NCBI GenBank assembly: GCA_036937835.1
Contig: CM072878.1
Location: 1,162,501 to 1,226,500, forward strand
Direction: 5' to 3'
DNA: 64,000 bases
Origin: Pampus argenteus
Lineage: Eukaryota > Chordata > Actinopteri > Scombriformes > Stromateidae
This document shows positions 1 through 11,749 of the stretch, in pieces; the stretch's first letter is position 1; each line of letters begins with the position of its first letter. The translations under genes were made by a program, and so were the position numbers. The notes under the pieces were generated by a model. The model was given only the letters and a program-made list of their open reading frames with translations, was not told where the DNA came from and made no database searches.

Positions 1-560
1 GCTGGCTCCAAGCTGCTCACAGTATCTCTAAGGCTGAGTCAAGACATGGACTCCCGAGGAAACTCATTTCTGCCACTTGTATCTGCGATCTCATTTTTTC
101 AGTCACTACCCTTGTGACCATAGGTAAGGACTGAACCCCTCTTTCATTATCACAATGGTCCAGTGCATACTGCTGATACTGCACTGATCGGCCTGTCAAT
201 GTCAAGACCCCAAGACACTTGAACTCCTTCACATGGGGCAGCAACTCACTCCCAACCCAGAGGGAGCAGTCCACCTTTTTCTGGCAGAGCACCGTGGACA
301 TCCCAACCAGTTCACCGCACCAGTGCCTGTTGGGAGGTCACGGTGTGTTGAAGCCAACAGAACAACATCATCTGCAAAAAGCAGCAAAGCAATCCTGAGG
401 TCCCCACATCATTCACTCTCATCCCCCAGTTACACCTTGATTCTGTCGATCAAAATACACAAACAGAATCGGTGACAAAGAACAACTGTAACAGAGAACG
501 AGTCTGTGAGACATATATGGACCGAATGGCTTGCAACGAGGCCCCCCAACAAGGTGAGGG
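1..560 (-). pseudogene. Decayed non-LTR retrotransposon reverse-transcriptase fragment
   Basis: Minus-strand reading gives, in two frames, LLFADDVVLLAS (RT catalytic FADD box, about 350-385), then CQKKVDCSLWVGSELLP, VKEFKCLGVL and QVAEMSFLGSP. These are typical of a fish LINE family distinct from the L2 copies here. Frameshifts and deletions interrupt it, and it runs off the left end of the window. Confidence 0.72.
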
Positions 561-812
561 TGGTGCTGAGCCATCAGCTGGGGTGATGACATTCAGCAAC
601 TCATCTTCCCAACCTTAGTGCAGATCTGTGATGTGTCCAGGCCGTTAGTGATTATTAAAACATTTTAATTCAACCCACATATTCTACCTGGATGAAAGAA
701 TCATCTACACACTGGTTCTTACAGAAGCACCATGCTTGTTTTAAATAGACATGACATGATAGTTAAATAGCTAACGCTGCAGAATATCTCATATGTCTAA
801 CTAGCAATTATC

Positions 813-1265
813 ACTCACACACACACACACACACTCACACACACACACACTCACACACTCACACACTCACACACACACACACACTCACACACTCACACAC
901 TCACACACACACACTCACACACACACACACTCACACACTCACACACTCACACACACACACACACTCACACACTCACACACTCACACACACACACACACTC
1001 ACACACTCACACACTCACACACACACACACACTCACACACTCACACACTCACACACACACACACACTCACACACTCACACACTCACACACACACACTCAC
1101 ACACACACACACACTCACACACTCACACACTCACACACACACACACACTCACACACTCACACACACTCACACACACACACACTCACACACTCACACACTC
1201 ACACACACACACACACTCACACACTCACACACTCACACACACACACTCACACACACACACACACA

Positions 1266-1302
<37 letters not shown>

Positions 1303-1449
1303 ACACTCACTCACACACACACACACTCACACACTCACACACACACTCACACACACTCACACACACACACACACACACTCACACACTCACACTCACACAC
1401 ACACTCACACACACTCACTCACACACACACACACACACACACTCACACA

Positions 1450-1490
<41 letters not shown>

Positions 1491-1537
1491 ACACACTCAC
1501 ACACTCACTCACACACACACACACTCACACACACAAT
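813..1537. repeat. CA array with regular CT interruptions
   Basis: About 725 bp of (AC)n punctuated by ACTC, giving higher-order blocks such as (ACACACTC)n. Preceded by ordinary AT-rich DNA. Confidence 0.97.
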
Positions 1538-1694
1538 TTCTCTTCTTTTACTACAACGTGAGTTCTGAACACACCCAATTCACTAGCTGGTAATATTGTT
1601 GCCAGGCAACCATCTGCTGTTGCTAAGCGATCCATTATTGAGAATACATATTAGAATATAACCATGTTCGCTTGCTGGTGTATGCTTGTTATGC

Positions 1695-1735
<41 letters not shown>

Positions 1736-2790
1736 AAAGACTACAGAACAGCAATGACCAAAAGGTGATTCAGTTAGAAAACAAAAGGCTTCCATGGAGC
1801 AAAGCAGATCCCATGACTGTGACAGGAAAAGCTTTTACACACCACTAACTACATCTTTCATTTACCAACAGTAGCACTCAGAGAATGAAGAGAAGGGTCT
1901 GTCATGTTGATTGATTAACCAACTCAAACCTTTTGATTCAGCCATAATAATTCAGAGAGAGAGCAAGACTTTTTATTTCGTGCTCATATCATCTGCAGAG
2001 ATCTCATTATCAATTTATAATAAGACTTCCAAATAATCCAGTCTGCACTCCAAACACAGCTGCATCTAACTTTATTCTTTATAGTGTTGACAAAGGCTGG
2101 CAAAGGTAAAGGTTTCTTTAGGGAGGAATACTTGATTCTATTAGTGAAAAAAAGCTGCAGATGACTCCAGCTCACGCTGGTTTAAAAGTCTCTTTGAGAC
2201 ACATCCTAAATGTAGGTCTTTAACTACGGAGTTGTGGAAGTTAAAGAAGGTGGTAAATCCATTTGTCTTGAAGAAAATCATGAAGATGGTCAAATCTAGA
2301 TTACCGGTGTGTGAATTCTAATTACACTGTAGTAAAAACTGTTTCCTGTTTGGGGTTGAGTCCAGGGTTAGATTAGGATTATGTTGGGTTAAGGTATATA
2401 ATGTAAATATATAATGTATATACACATATTCCTTCACACATCCTGACCTGATCTAAGCTCCTGATCACAGTGCAAAAAGAAAACAGACAAGCTGAAAAAT
2501 AATTCCAAACTTCACCTCTCCACCTCTGACAGTTTGTCCTCTCGCTCTCTAATTAAGTCAATTACACACTGGCAGAGTCGCCCATCAGAGCAGAAAATTA
2601 CTATTCTACTACATACACGTACAAATTACTGCGAGAAACGTTGAGGAGAAATCTCTTTGTGTCTGTGAGAAACAGAGTTAAAGGTACATGGTGGCCTATG
2701 TCTGCCACATACTGTATATCAGGGTGAAGACCGTCAGAGGAAACACACCAGGTGTTGTCTCACATTTTGAGCAGCATTAAGTAACCACGG

Positions 2791-2837
2791 ACCTCTGTCC
2801 CCCTCTGTCCCCCTCTGTCCCCCTCTGTCCCCCTCTG
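2791..2837. repeat. 10-bp tandem repeat CCCCTCTGTC
   Basis: Four to five perfect copies. Confidence 0.9.
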
Positions 2838-3889
2838 GTGATTACTGCACGCTTATTACGAACGCTAATCTCTCTAATCTGTTGGCACTCTTTGGGTCCT
2901 CCGTAGAACATTTGAGAAAATAAATAACCTGCACAGTGGGCTGTAAAACCAAAAGAATGAGAAAAGATAAAGATCCTGAAAATGTATTTTTGTCTGTAGC
3001 TCCATATCACACTAAACTCTAAACCCAAGGATTTGATTTAAATCCCTCTCGTAACACACATATTCACCGGGAAGCTAAAGATGCTCGAGCTTCTGTTTCA
3101 GATGTTACGAGAGATTTGCTTTTTTTGTTTGTACACTGGTTCATTTCCTTTTCAATTCAGTATTTAGAAATGTAACTTTTAAATATTACATCAAAGGAGA
3201 AAAGCTAAAACTGTGCAGAAAATATATTTTAACAGTTGAATATTTGTTTGATGGCTAACAGTATAGCACATTATGCATATGAGCCAACGTGCTGACTAAT
3301 CAGATATATGTAAGTGCACGTTCAAGGTCATTTCTAATGTGAACGGAGTCACTCTACTGTTTATGCTGCAGCTGTTGCATTGAAGGGGGAAATATGCTTA
3401 TAATTATAATATTCTTATTAATTCTATGTTTTGTTTCATGGATCATATTTCATTGTCTCACCGCTGGTACATTATGAAATATAGAAACAAGGTGTCTCCT
3501 CCTGCTAATCTCTGCTCTTAAATAAGTTTCACTTCTTCTTCTTTTGTTTTCCTGGTTGTTTAGGAGTGAATGAATGGTCAAGGGTAGAGATGATTGTAGC
3601 GACAGTTTTTAAAAGACTGTCCCATCTCGCAGTTGAAAATGTGTGAAATGTTTTACGTGGAAGGACAGTAGTGAACAACACCAACAAAGGTTTAGATGTT
3701 GTTTCCATAAATCCAAAAACAGTTTTATCCTTTTGGAAAATAGTCATTTTATACAATAGTTGCAGTATCATTGTTCATTGTACTATATGCCTTTATATAA
3801 AATGTGGGTATATGAAAGAGAGACATACATATTCTCTGACGCTCTCTCTCATTGTTCGCTACATTTCCTCCTGAGGAAGATATTCTCAA

Positions 3890-3891
<2 letters not shown>

Positions 3892-3942
<51 letters not shown>

Positions 3943-4057
3943 ATAGATCAGGTGTTTTGAAAACTCTACCACCAAATGCTGAGCGAGCATGAAGCGAAAA
4001 GAAGAGGTGACTTCACAAGGACAAACTGCATCATGCAGAGATGCCTCTTTCTCTCTC

Positions 4058-4098
<41 letters not shown>
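3892..4098. repeat. Two (TG)n microsatellites
   Basis: Pure TG runs at about 3893-3939 and 4060-4098, separated by 120 bp of unique DNA. Confidence 0.95.
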
Positions 4099-4100
<2 letters not shown>

Positions 4101-5086
4101 ATGAGAGGGAGGAGAAAGGAAGGATAGAAAAGTGTGCTGCTGACTGCCCGGTCAGATAAGACAGTGCTGTCAGCAAACATTTCATATCTGTCTTAAAGGT
4201 AATTCTTGAAGACATACACTGTGTACAATCATTTATCAGAACAAATACTCCTCGCTGGTACAACCTGTCTCAACTGTCTATCTTATCCTAACGTGGGAAA
4301 ACCAGAATAAACTATCTACATGGCTCGTCGAGGAATAAGATTAATCCCTGACTGACAAACTGTCCCACAAAATGTCTACTAGCTGGGCCTCACATGTGGG
4401 TAATGTGTGTCAGTGTGCTAATCCTCAATGACAAGTGAGCAGAAATGATGGGATTGAGTCTTACTGCACACGCACACACACGCACACACACACACACACG
4501 CACACGCACGCACACACACACACACGTATAAGCGTACACATTAGTGCATAAACATTTCATGGCTATGGTTAGCATATCAGACATGGAGCAACATTATCAT
4601 GTATTTGTGATCATGTTTTTGTCCACCTGGTGAATATAAGTACATCTTTCACTTTTTCTGTTCACACCATCTTATGAGAAAAATAATGCTAATGCAATAT
4701 GACAGCACAAGTAGTGATAATTTATAACCACAAACCCAGAAATCATCAGATAACGAAACATACACAATTAAAAAAGAGTTGTAAGAAATAAGGAAACAGG
4801 TGTGAGTCACACATGGCAGTGTGCAGCCAGTAAATATGAGTCAGCGCTGACGTGGTGACGAGCTCATTCAGATGAGTGGCTGTGTGTGTGAAAGAGAGAG
4901 AGAGAGAGACATTCACCACATGCATCTCTCTCTCTCTCTTTCACACACCATCTGTCGTCAGTTACTGCTCCATCTGAACTGAACTGAACTCCATCTTCAG
5001 CACACAAACACAGAAGATATATGTCCAAATGTAACAGTAACATCAAATATACGGTGCTAACGCCCACCACACCCGCTTAGCTGCTT

Positions 5087-5278
5087 CACACAGATACCTG
5101 TTGATGCCAACAATGAAACATGATCACATGACAAAGTATTCCCTTTACACACAGATACCTGTTGATGCCAACATGAAACATGATCACATGATCACACGAC
5201 AAAGTATTCCCTTTACACACAGATACCTGTTGATGCCAACAATGAAACATGATCACATGACAAAGTATTCCCTTTACA
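5087..5278 (+). repeat. Three tandem copies of a 61-68 bp unit
   Basis: Units start at 5087, 5148 and 5216 with CACACAGATACCTGTTGATG and include AACATGATCACATGA; the second carries a short insertion. Confidence 0.93.
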
Positions 5279-5880
5279 TTCTCTGTTCCTAAAACTAAGT
5301 GCCACCATACAGTTCACACATCTGTCAGGAAGAACACAAGTTGAGGTACAGCGAGCGTGTTGAAAAGTTCTTTGTTGATAACTTGAGACAAACAGATGTG
5401 GCAACAAACAACTTTACTACACGAGTCCTCTACTTTAATGATTACACTTTATAGAAGTGAATGAAACATGTCATCAGCCAAACATTAGATATCACGCCTG
5501 GTCGCACATTCACAGAAAGAAGCGACCCCATTATTTATGCCACACACACGCGTGTGTGCGCGCACACACACACACACACACACAGACACACAGAGACACA
5601 CGCGCACACACACACAGCACAGATGGATTACTGGTGTAAATGTTACCATCTGACATATTTTACTACTTTAAACAGTAAATCAGAGACTTTGAATAAATTC
5701 TATCACTAACTATACTGCAAACAGGAGGCTATAGATTATTTATTAGTAAATGTAAAGATTTAGGTTTAATAACTGAATAGTACCCAGATCATTTTAAGAT
5801 CTTTTTATGCCCCCAGCAACGTGTTTTATTTTGTATTGCAAGTAGATGCTGACCACAATAATGTACACTACACAAAGTTA

Positions 5881-6016
5881 TATGTGTGTGTGTGTGTGTG
5901 TGCGTGCATGTATGTGTGTGTGTGTGCGCGTTTGTGTGTGTGTGTATGTGTGTGTGTGTGTATGCGTGTGTGTGCGTGTGCGTTTGTGTGTGTGTGTATG
6001 TGTGTGTGTGTGTGTT
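5881..6016. repeat. Compound TG/CGTG/TATG microsatellite
   Basis: About 135 bp of TG with CG and TA interruptions. The VCVCVC frame through it is not a gene. Confidence 0.95.
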
Positions 6017-6962
6017 GGTGCAGCAGAACAGACGACCTTCTCTTCTTCAAGGCTACTAGTCTCTCATGAGGTTTTTCAGATGGTTCGAGGAATGCTGGGA
6101 AATGCTGTCCGCTCTGCTTCTCCTGTAGGCCAACCTGGCTTCTTTCAACACCTCAGAGGGTTTTTACCCTCTTTTAAAGCTGCTATGAGCGCAGCAAGTC
6201 CACAGTATCACTCACACACATCCACAAACACACCGACACACACCCAGAGCACACACACAACACTGGCTTGTCTCACTGGGCTTGGTTGTGTGTCGGTACG
6301 TGTGTGTCTGTTATTATAAATAGCAGAGTGCAGAAACTCTTGCCTTGCTGAACCCACACACACACACACACGCACACACACACACACTCTACCAGACTCT
6401 TATCTCTCTCCCCCAGAGAAGCAAATCCTGACTTCCTGCAATCACTCAGGACTCCCTCAGCTTGCCCACATACAGGAAGGGAATGTGTGTGTGTGTGTGT
6501 GTGTGTGAGCTTCCTGTAGATAAACAAACAAAGGGCCACCTGATATGCACACCTTTTACCCTCTTCTCCTTTAAACTAGTTTTTCCTTTGAAGTCCTGTA
6601 AAGCTTGTTGAGGCGACTTTCACTAGCGGCCTCAAGTGGACACAAGTGGAAACTGTTTGGAGACATGAATAAGCTAAATGAAGCTTTGCAAGCAGAGATT
6701 TCTCTAGAATGTGACTTCTTATTTCCCCGTCTGTCACTGGGCACAGTTGGCTCTACTCAGCTCTCACCTGTGGCCATTCATCTGATATCAGGCAGGTAGA
6801 CTGCAGGAGACAACTGTCTGAATACTTTAGTTATTTAAAGAAAAAGATGAAGAGGAATAGGAATGTGTTTGGTGTCATTTTATAAAATATGAATTGAACA
6901 ACTCAAAGATGTTTAGTCACATTTTGTTGGCTGAGAGACAGAAACTCTACAACCAGAAACCA

Positions 6963-7200
6963 ACCATGTTACTATGTTACTATGTTACCATGTTACCATG
7001 TTACCATGTTACCATGTTACTATGTTACCATGTTACCATGTTACCGTGTTACCGTGTTACCATGTTACCATGTTACTATGTTACCATGTTACCATGTTAC
7101 CATGTTACTATGTTACCATGTTACCATGTTACCGTGTTACCGTGTTACCATGTTACCATGTTACTATGTTACCATGTTACCATGTTACCATGTTACCATT
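6963..7200. repeat. 8-bp minisatellite, unit ATGTTACC
   Basis: About 30 tandem copies with ACT and CGT variants. It creates LPCYHVTM-type open frames in three plus-strand frames, which are not coding. Confidence 0.96.
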
Positions 7201-7204
7201 ACCT

Positions 7205-9100
7205 GTCTACAGCATTAACTTGCAGCTGGTAGTGTCATTTTAACCAGCAGCAGTGACTGTTGGCTACCATGAGAAGCTGCTTCCTACATGTTATCTCATC
7301 TTTGCTGACGAGGAAGCGTGAGGAGAGCTGAAAGGTTCAGTGAGAGATATTTTAGTGTCAGAGCTGATCGAGTCCAGGTACTACGACTGGAAACCAGCTT
7401 TCAGCTTTCTAATCAGGAATAAGTCAGCGGTGGAGACAGAAAACATGATCACGATGCACATCATGTCTTACAATTATTCTATGTCATACTTAGATAATTG
7501 AAAGGTTTGTTTTTCCACGTCTGGAGGAATGTATGAAGCTGAAGTTGAACACTGGACTGGTAGATTATGTTTATGAGGTATAATATTTCCACCTGTGCCT
7601 GGAACACTTGGCGCATCCTGATTGGGTACATTACACTACAGCTTCAAAAACGATTGGCACATACAACTCCATCATAGGTACATTAGCTACTGCAATGTTT
7701 TAAATATTCTCACTCTTGCCATCTGGAAAATAATACCGGAGCATTAAATCATACGCTGCCCATTTCCAGGAGAGCTTCTTCCTGCAGGAAGTCAGAGTGA
7801 TGAACACACACAGGCACTGCATGCTAAGGCTGCGTGTTACTTTCTTCATTCACACTATTTTATGATAACCATCCTTTCATTTATTGTTTATCAGACAGGT
7901 TTGCCAAATAAGCAAAAATAAATAAATAAACAAATAAATAAATAAATCATCATCACATTGCACCAGCATAACCTGAGTGTATTGATTGGCAGTAGTGATG
8001 CTGTAAGAGTGATCTAATTAAACTAATGAGTGACATGGTGGGGGGGCCGTTAATCAGAGTAGTGTTAAACCCAGACTATGACTACAGGGTTAGGCAGATT
8101 AACGTGGGATTACACCCATCTGCACCGTCATTGTCTCGGTAAAGAAAGAAGCTGTGAGGAGACAAAATATGACAAAGAAACAACAAAGCTGCACTTTTAT
8201 ACCTGCTCAGGTGTATCTGATTGATACCTTCTGTAGCTATTCTTACATAAATTCATATCTGTGTCTGAAAATCACTCAAATCACAAATACTAGTATAAAC
8301 ATTTATCCACAAATTATAGTGACCCCAAAAACACCCAAATAAAACAGTGGAAATAGTCCATAGCATGTACACGCGTGTGCTAACAATCCCACAATGCAAT
8401 GCCTGCATTTTATAGATGTGAAGGCTGATGATGTAAAGTCTTATCATTTATGGCTCTTCATTGGGTAAACTATGGAGTTTATTATACAGGGAGACAGACA
8501 TATGTAGACAGATCTGATCCTATAGACTGAACCAACTCACACACACACACACTCAGAAACAGCAGAGTGATGTAGATTAATACAGGACATAATGTTGTGA
8601 GAGATAATCCCCTCATTCCACACAAAGGATCTCTGTTAACCACCAGCTGGCTCAAACACACGTCTGGCCTGAACATGCAGGAGGAAATGACCAAAATGTG
8701 GGAGAAAACAGGTTAGAAATGAGGATGGGAGAGCGGGAAAAGTAAAACCCTGCCTCACACGCACACACACACACACACACACACAGCTCCTGGTGATAGG
8801 TGATCTGTTGCGGCCTGCACACACACTCCCTTTACTTTAATCCATCACTGTTTATTGCTGCTCAGTCAGTAACTGAGTTTAAAGTAGATATTAAAGTGAC
8901 TTTCAGCAGCTCAGAGATGCTGAGGTGTCTTTTTATAAGTTATTATAAGGTCCCATCATCACCAGGGACCACGTGATGATGAACAGATATTACTACTAAT
9001 AATAATGATAATAACAGCAATAACAACAATAAACAGTAGTAATCATATCCTATATACATATATATATATATATCTTAATATTCAGGGCTGTGGTGGTAGG
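7205..9100. other. Intergenic, no gene seen
   Basis: Unique-looking DNA with a small AATA repeat near 7916-7946, a CA run at 8758-8786 and a TA run at 9055-9074. Confidence 0.65.
8492..8581 (+). repeat. Duplicated 90-bp segment, copy A
   Basis: Nearly identical to 11251-11338 in the same orientation (AGACAGACATATGTAGACA to GTGATGTAGATTAAT), with one change and a shorter CA run in the other copy. Confidence 0.9.
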
Positions 9101-9109
9101 AAAGGTGGG

Positions 9110-9620
9110 CTTCACACGCGCGCGCGCATGCATGCACGTGCGCGCGCACAAACACACACGGGAAAAACAATGAACGTACCGTGGGTGTTTTCCTTCAGAT
9201 CGCCGCCGGTAACAATAACGTCAGACGGGCAGATAATAGGTCGGTTACGGTCTTGTTAACATCAAGCCCTCGGTGTGTGTGCTCCCGGTAGAGAAACGAC
9301 AACGTTGTCCGTCTTCCCGGTTCCCCATTCATCACCGGATATCTCTATCTTCTGATTAACAGACGGATGGCGAACGGATGAGCATTATTCTCGTTCCTCC
9401 GGTGAGCACGAGCTGACGTCTGACGAGCTGCGGTGGCACGAGTCTCCTCCGGTCGACGGGAGGTGATGAATTATTCATGAGAGGGGCGTGGCCTAGCAGC
9501 TCAGCATGGTTGTGTGTGTGAGAGCTTCTGTTGGCTGCAGTTAAACCCAGCAGCTGTCACGATGGAGCCGTCATGTCTTTTCTTTCTTTACTGGGAACCT
9601 CGTTAGCAGCAGCACCACAC
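9110..9620. promoter_or_regulatory. Orphan CpG-rich, promoter-like segment
   Basis: About 27 CpG dinucleotides in 9181-9480 by hand count, close to or above expectation, whereas the flanks are CpG-poor. It includes CRE-like TGACGTC near 9414, a GC box GGGGCGTGGC near 9483, and a good plus-strand donor (TCCG|GTGAGC near 9400). No downstream exon could be recognised in either direction. Confidence 0.45.
9115..9165. repeat. Alternating purine-pyrimidine tract
   Basis: CACGCGCGCGCGCATGCATG continues into CACGTGCGCGCGCAC and then CA repeats; potential Z-DNA at the edge of the CpG-rich segment. Confidence 0.8.
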
Positions 9621-9639
9621 CACACATACACACAGTCAT

Positions 9640-9756
9640 GTACATACATACATACATACATATATACATACATACATATATACATACATACATACATATA
9701 TACATACATACATATATACATACATATATACATATATACATACATACATACATACA

Positions 9757-9790
<34 letters not shown>

Positions 9791-10654
9791 CATATATACA
9801 TACATACATATATACATACATATATACATACATATATATATACATACATATATATATACATACATACATATATACATACATATATATACATACATACATA
9901 CATATATACATATATACATATATACATACATATATACATACATATATACATACATACATACATACAGTCATACATACAGTCATACATACAGTCATACATA
10001 CATACATACATACATACAGTCATACATACATACATACATACATACAGTCATACATACATACATACATACATACATGCATACATACATACATACAGTCATA
10101 CATACATACATACATACAGTCATACATACATACATACATACATACATACAGTCATACATACATACATACAGTCATACATACATACATACATACATACAGT
10201 CATACATACATACATACATACATACATACATACATGCATACATACATACATACAGTCATACATACATACATACATACATACAGTCATACATACATACATA
10301 CATACATACATACAGTCATACATACAGTCATACATACATACATACATACATACATACATACATACATACATACATACATACATACATACATACAGTCATA
10401 CATACATACATACATACAGTCATACATACATACATACATACATACATACATACATACATACATACAGTCATACATACATACATACATACATACATACATA
10501 CATACATGCATACATACATACATACAGTCATACATACATACATACATACAGTCATACATACATACATACATACATACATACAGTCATACATACATACATA
10601 CATACATACATACATACATACAGTCATACATACAGTCATACATACATACATACA

Positions 10655-10690
<36 letters not shown>
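9640..10690. repeat. Large (TACA)n tetranucleotide array with two interruption types
   Basis: About 1.05 kb. The first third (to about 9960) is interrupted by TATATA variants; the rest by CAGTCA and a few TGCATA units. Because the repeat contains no stop in several frames, it yields 385-400 codon IHTY/MYVC pseudo-proteins on both strands, which are not genes. Confidence 0.97.
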
Positions 10691-10764
10691 CATACATACA
10701 TACATACATTCGTATACATTCAAGAATTCGTAGCCAACTTCATTGGTTCTGTCTTAATGTCTTC

Positions 10765-10812
10765 ATCTTCTGGTGGACAAGTTTTTCCTCACTAATCGAG
10801 GGTCTAAGGACA
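10765..10812 (+). mobile_element. Short L2 3' UTR piece fused to a CA microsatellite
   Basis: About 45 bases matching the shared LINE block (TTTTTCCTCACTAATCGAGG and on to AAGGACAGA) run straight into (CA)n at 10815-10874. No other LINE part is adjacent. Confidence 0.7.

Positions 10813-10814
<2 letters not shown>

Positions 10815-10874
<60 letters not shown>
10815..10874. repeat. (CA)n microsatellite
   Basis: About 30 uninterrupted CA units directly after the LINE fragment. Confidence 0.96.
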
Positions 10875-10876
<2 letters not shown>

Positions 10877-11250
10877 TACTGTTTTAACACATTTAGTATT
10901 GTCTTGAGCACTCTGAACTGTAGATGGACATCTAGTGGTCAAAGGAGAACTTTACACCTAGAAACAACAATCCCAGTGAGAAAAACTGTAAGTACATTGA
11001 GAGCCACTGGAAACAAACTCTTTGTGTGGAAACATACAGTGAGTGGGGTTAAAATAGTAAACTATTTAGTGTCTATTATATAGGAAGTTGTAAAACTCTC
11101 ATATCACACTTCTGTGTGATTGATTGCCACCATATTTTCAGTATATATTATGAGCATTTATGGTGTTGCTCTGTTATATAACAAAGTGACACACACGTTT
11201 GTAGTTGCAAGCTTACAGTTTTATTTTGAAGTCATCATCACGGCAGGTGA

Positions 11251-11338
11251 AGACAGACATATGTAGACATATCTGATCCTATAGACTGAACCAACTCACA
11301 CACACACACTCAGAAACAGCAGAGTGATGTAGATTAAT
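11251..11338 (+). repeat. Duplicated 90-bp segment, copy B
   Basis: Second copy of the 8492-8581 segment. The surrounding sequences differ, so either a dispersed repeat or a local duplication is possible. Confidence 0.9.
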
Positions 11339-11749
11339 GTAGACAGCGTTAAGACCGCTGTTCATGTGTCTCCATCTGCTTCAAATCTGCTCATGTCAAG
11401 TGATTCAACAGGGTGTTTCATAGCAGATGTGCATACACATTTAATATCATGTAATAGATTAAAACACCAAATTAATCTGTAACAACTTAAAGAAGCTTTT
11501 AATATTAGTTGTATGTAACACATAAGTGAATGATCTCAGGAAGAAACTCTACAATAGAGGATTTGTACTGGTTTACTTAAAATAGAGTAACGTGTACTGT
11601 ACTCCATTTACAGGATGAAATAATCACTAGAGACAACAGAAATCAGCGTTGTGTCATTATCAGACCTATAGAGAAATGCTACCAGACTGACTGATCTCGC
11701 TCCTTACGAGCTCTAAGACCGTTTATGTTTTTGAAGATCAACCTGTTCT

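Larger units (their letters stand above)
1540..6960. other. Intergenic, microsatellite-rich
   Basis: No supported gene on either strand. Besides the listed repeats, there are (TG)n at 1698-1733, (CA)n at 4469-4527, 5549-5618 and 6355-6389, and a short TG run at 6484-6508. The rest is AT-rich unique-looking DNA. Confidence 0.7.

Noticed and set aside
5087..5278. Regular spaced repeats that might suggest a CRISPR array
   Set aside because: Vertebrate DNA; the units are contiguous tandem copies with no unique spacers.
6894..7243. Three overlapping plus-strand frames of LPCYHVTM repeats
   Set aside because: 8-bp minisatellite, open in all three frames because the unit is not a multiple of three and lacks stops.
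9531..10795. Very long open frames (up to 400 codons) through the TACA array on both strands
   Set aside because: Pure product of a repeat without stop codons; IHTY/MYVC repeats occur on both strands and in several frames, with no splice or codon signature.
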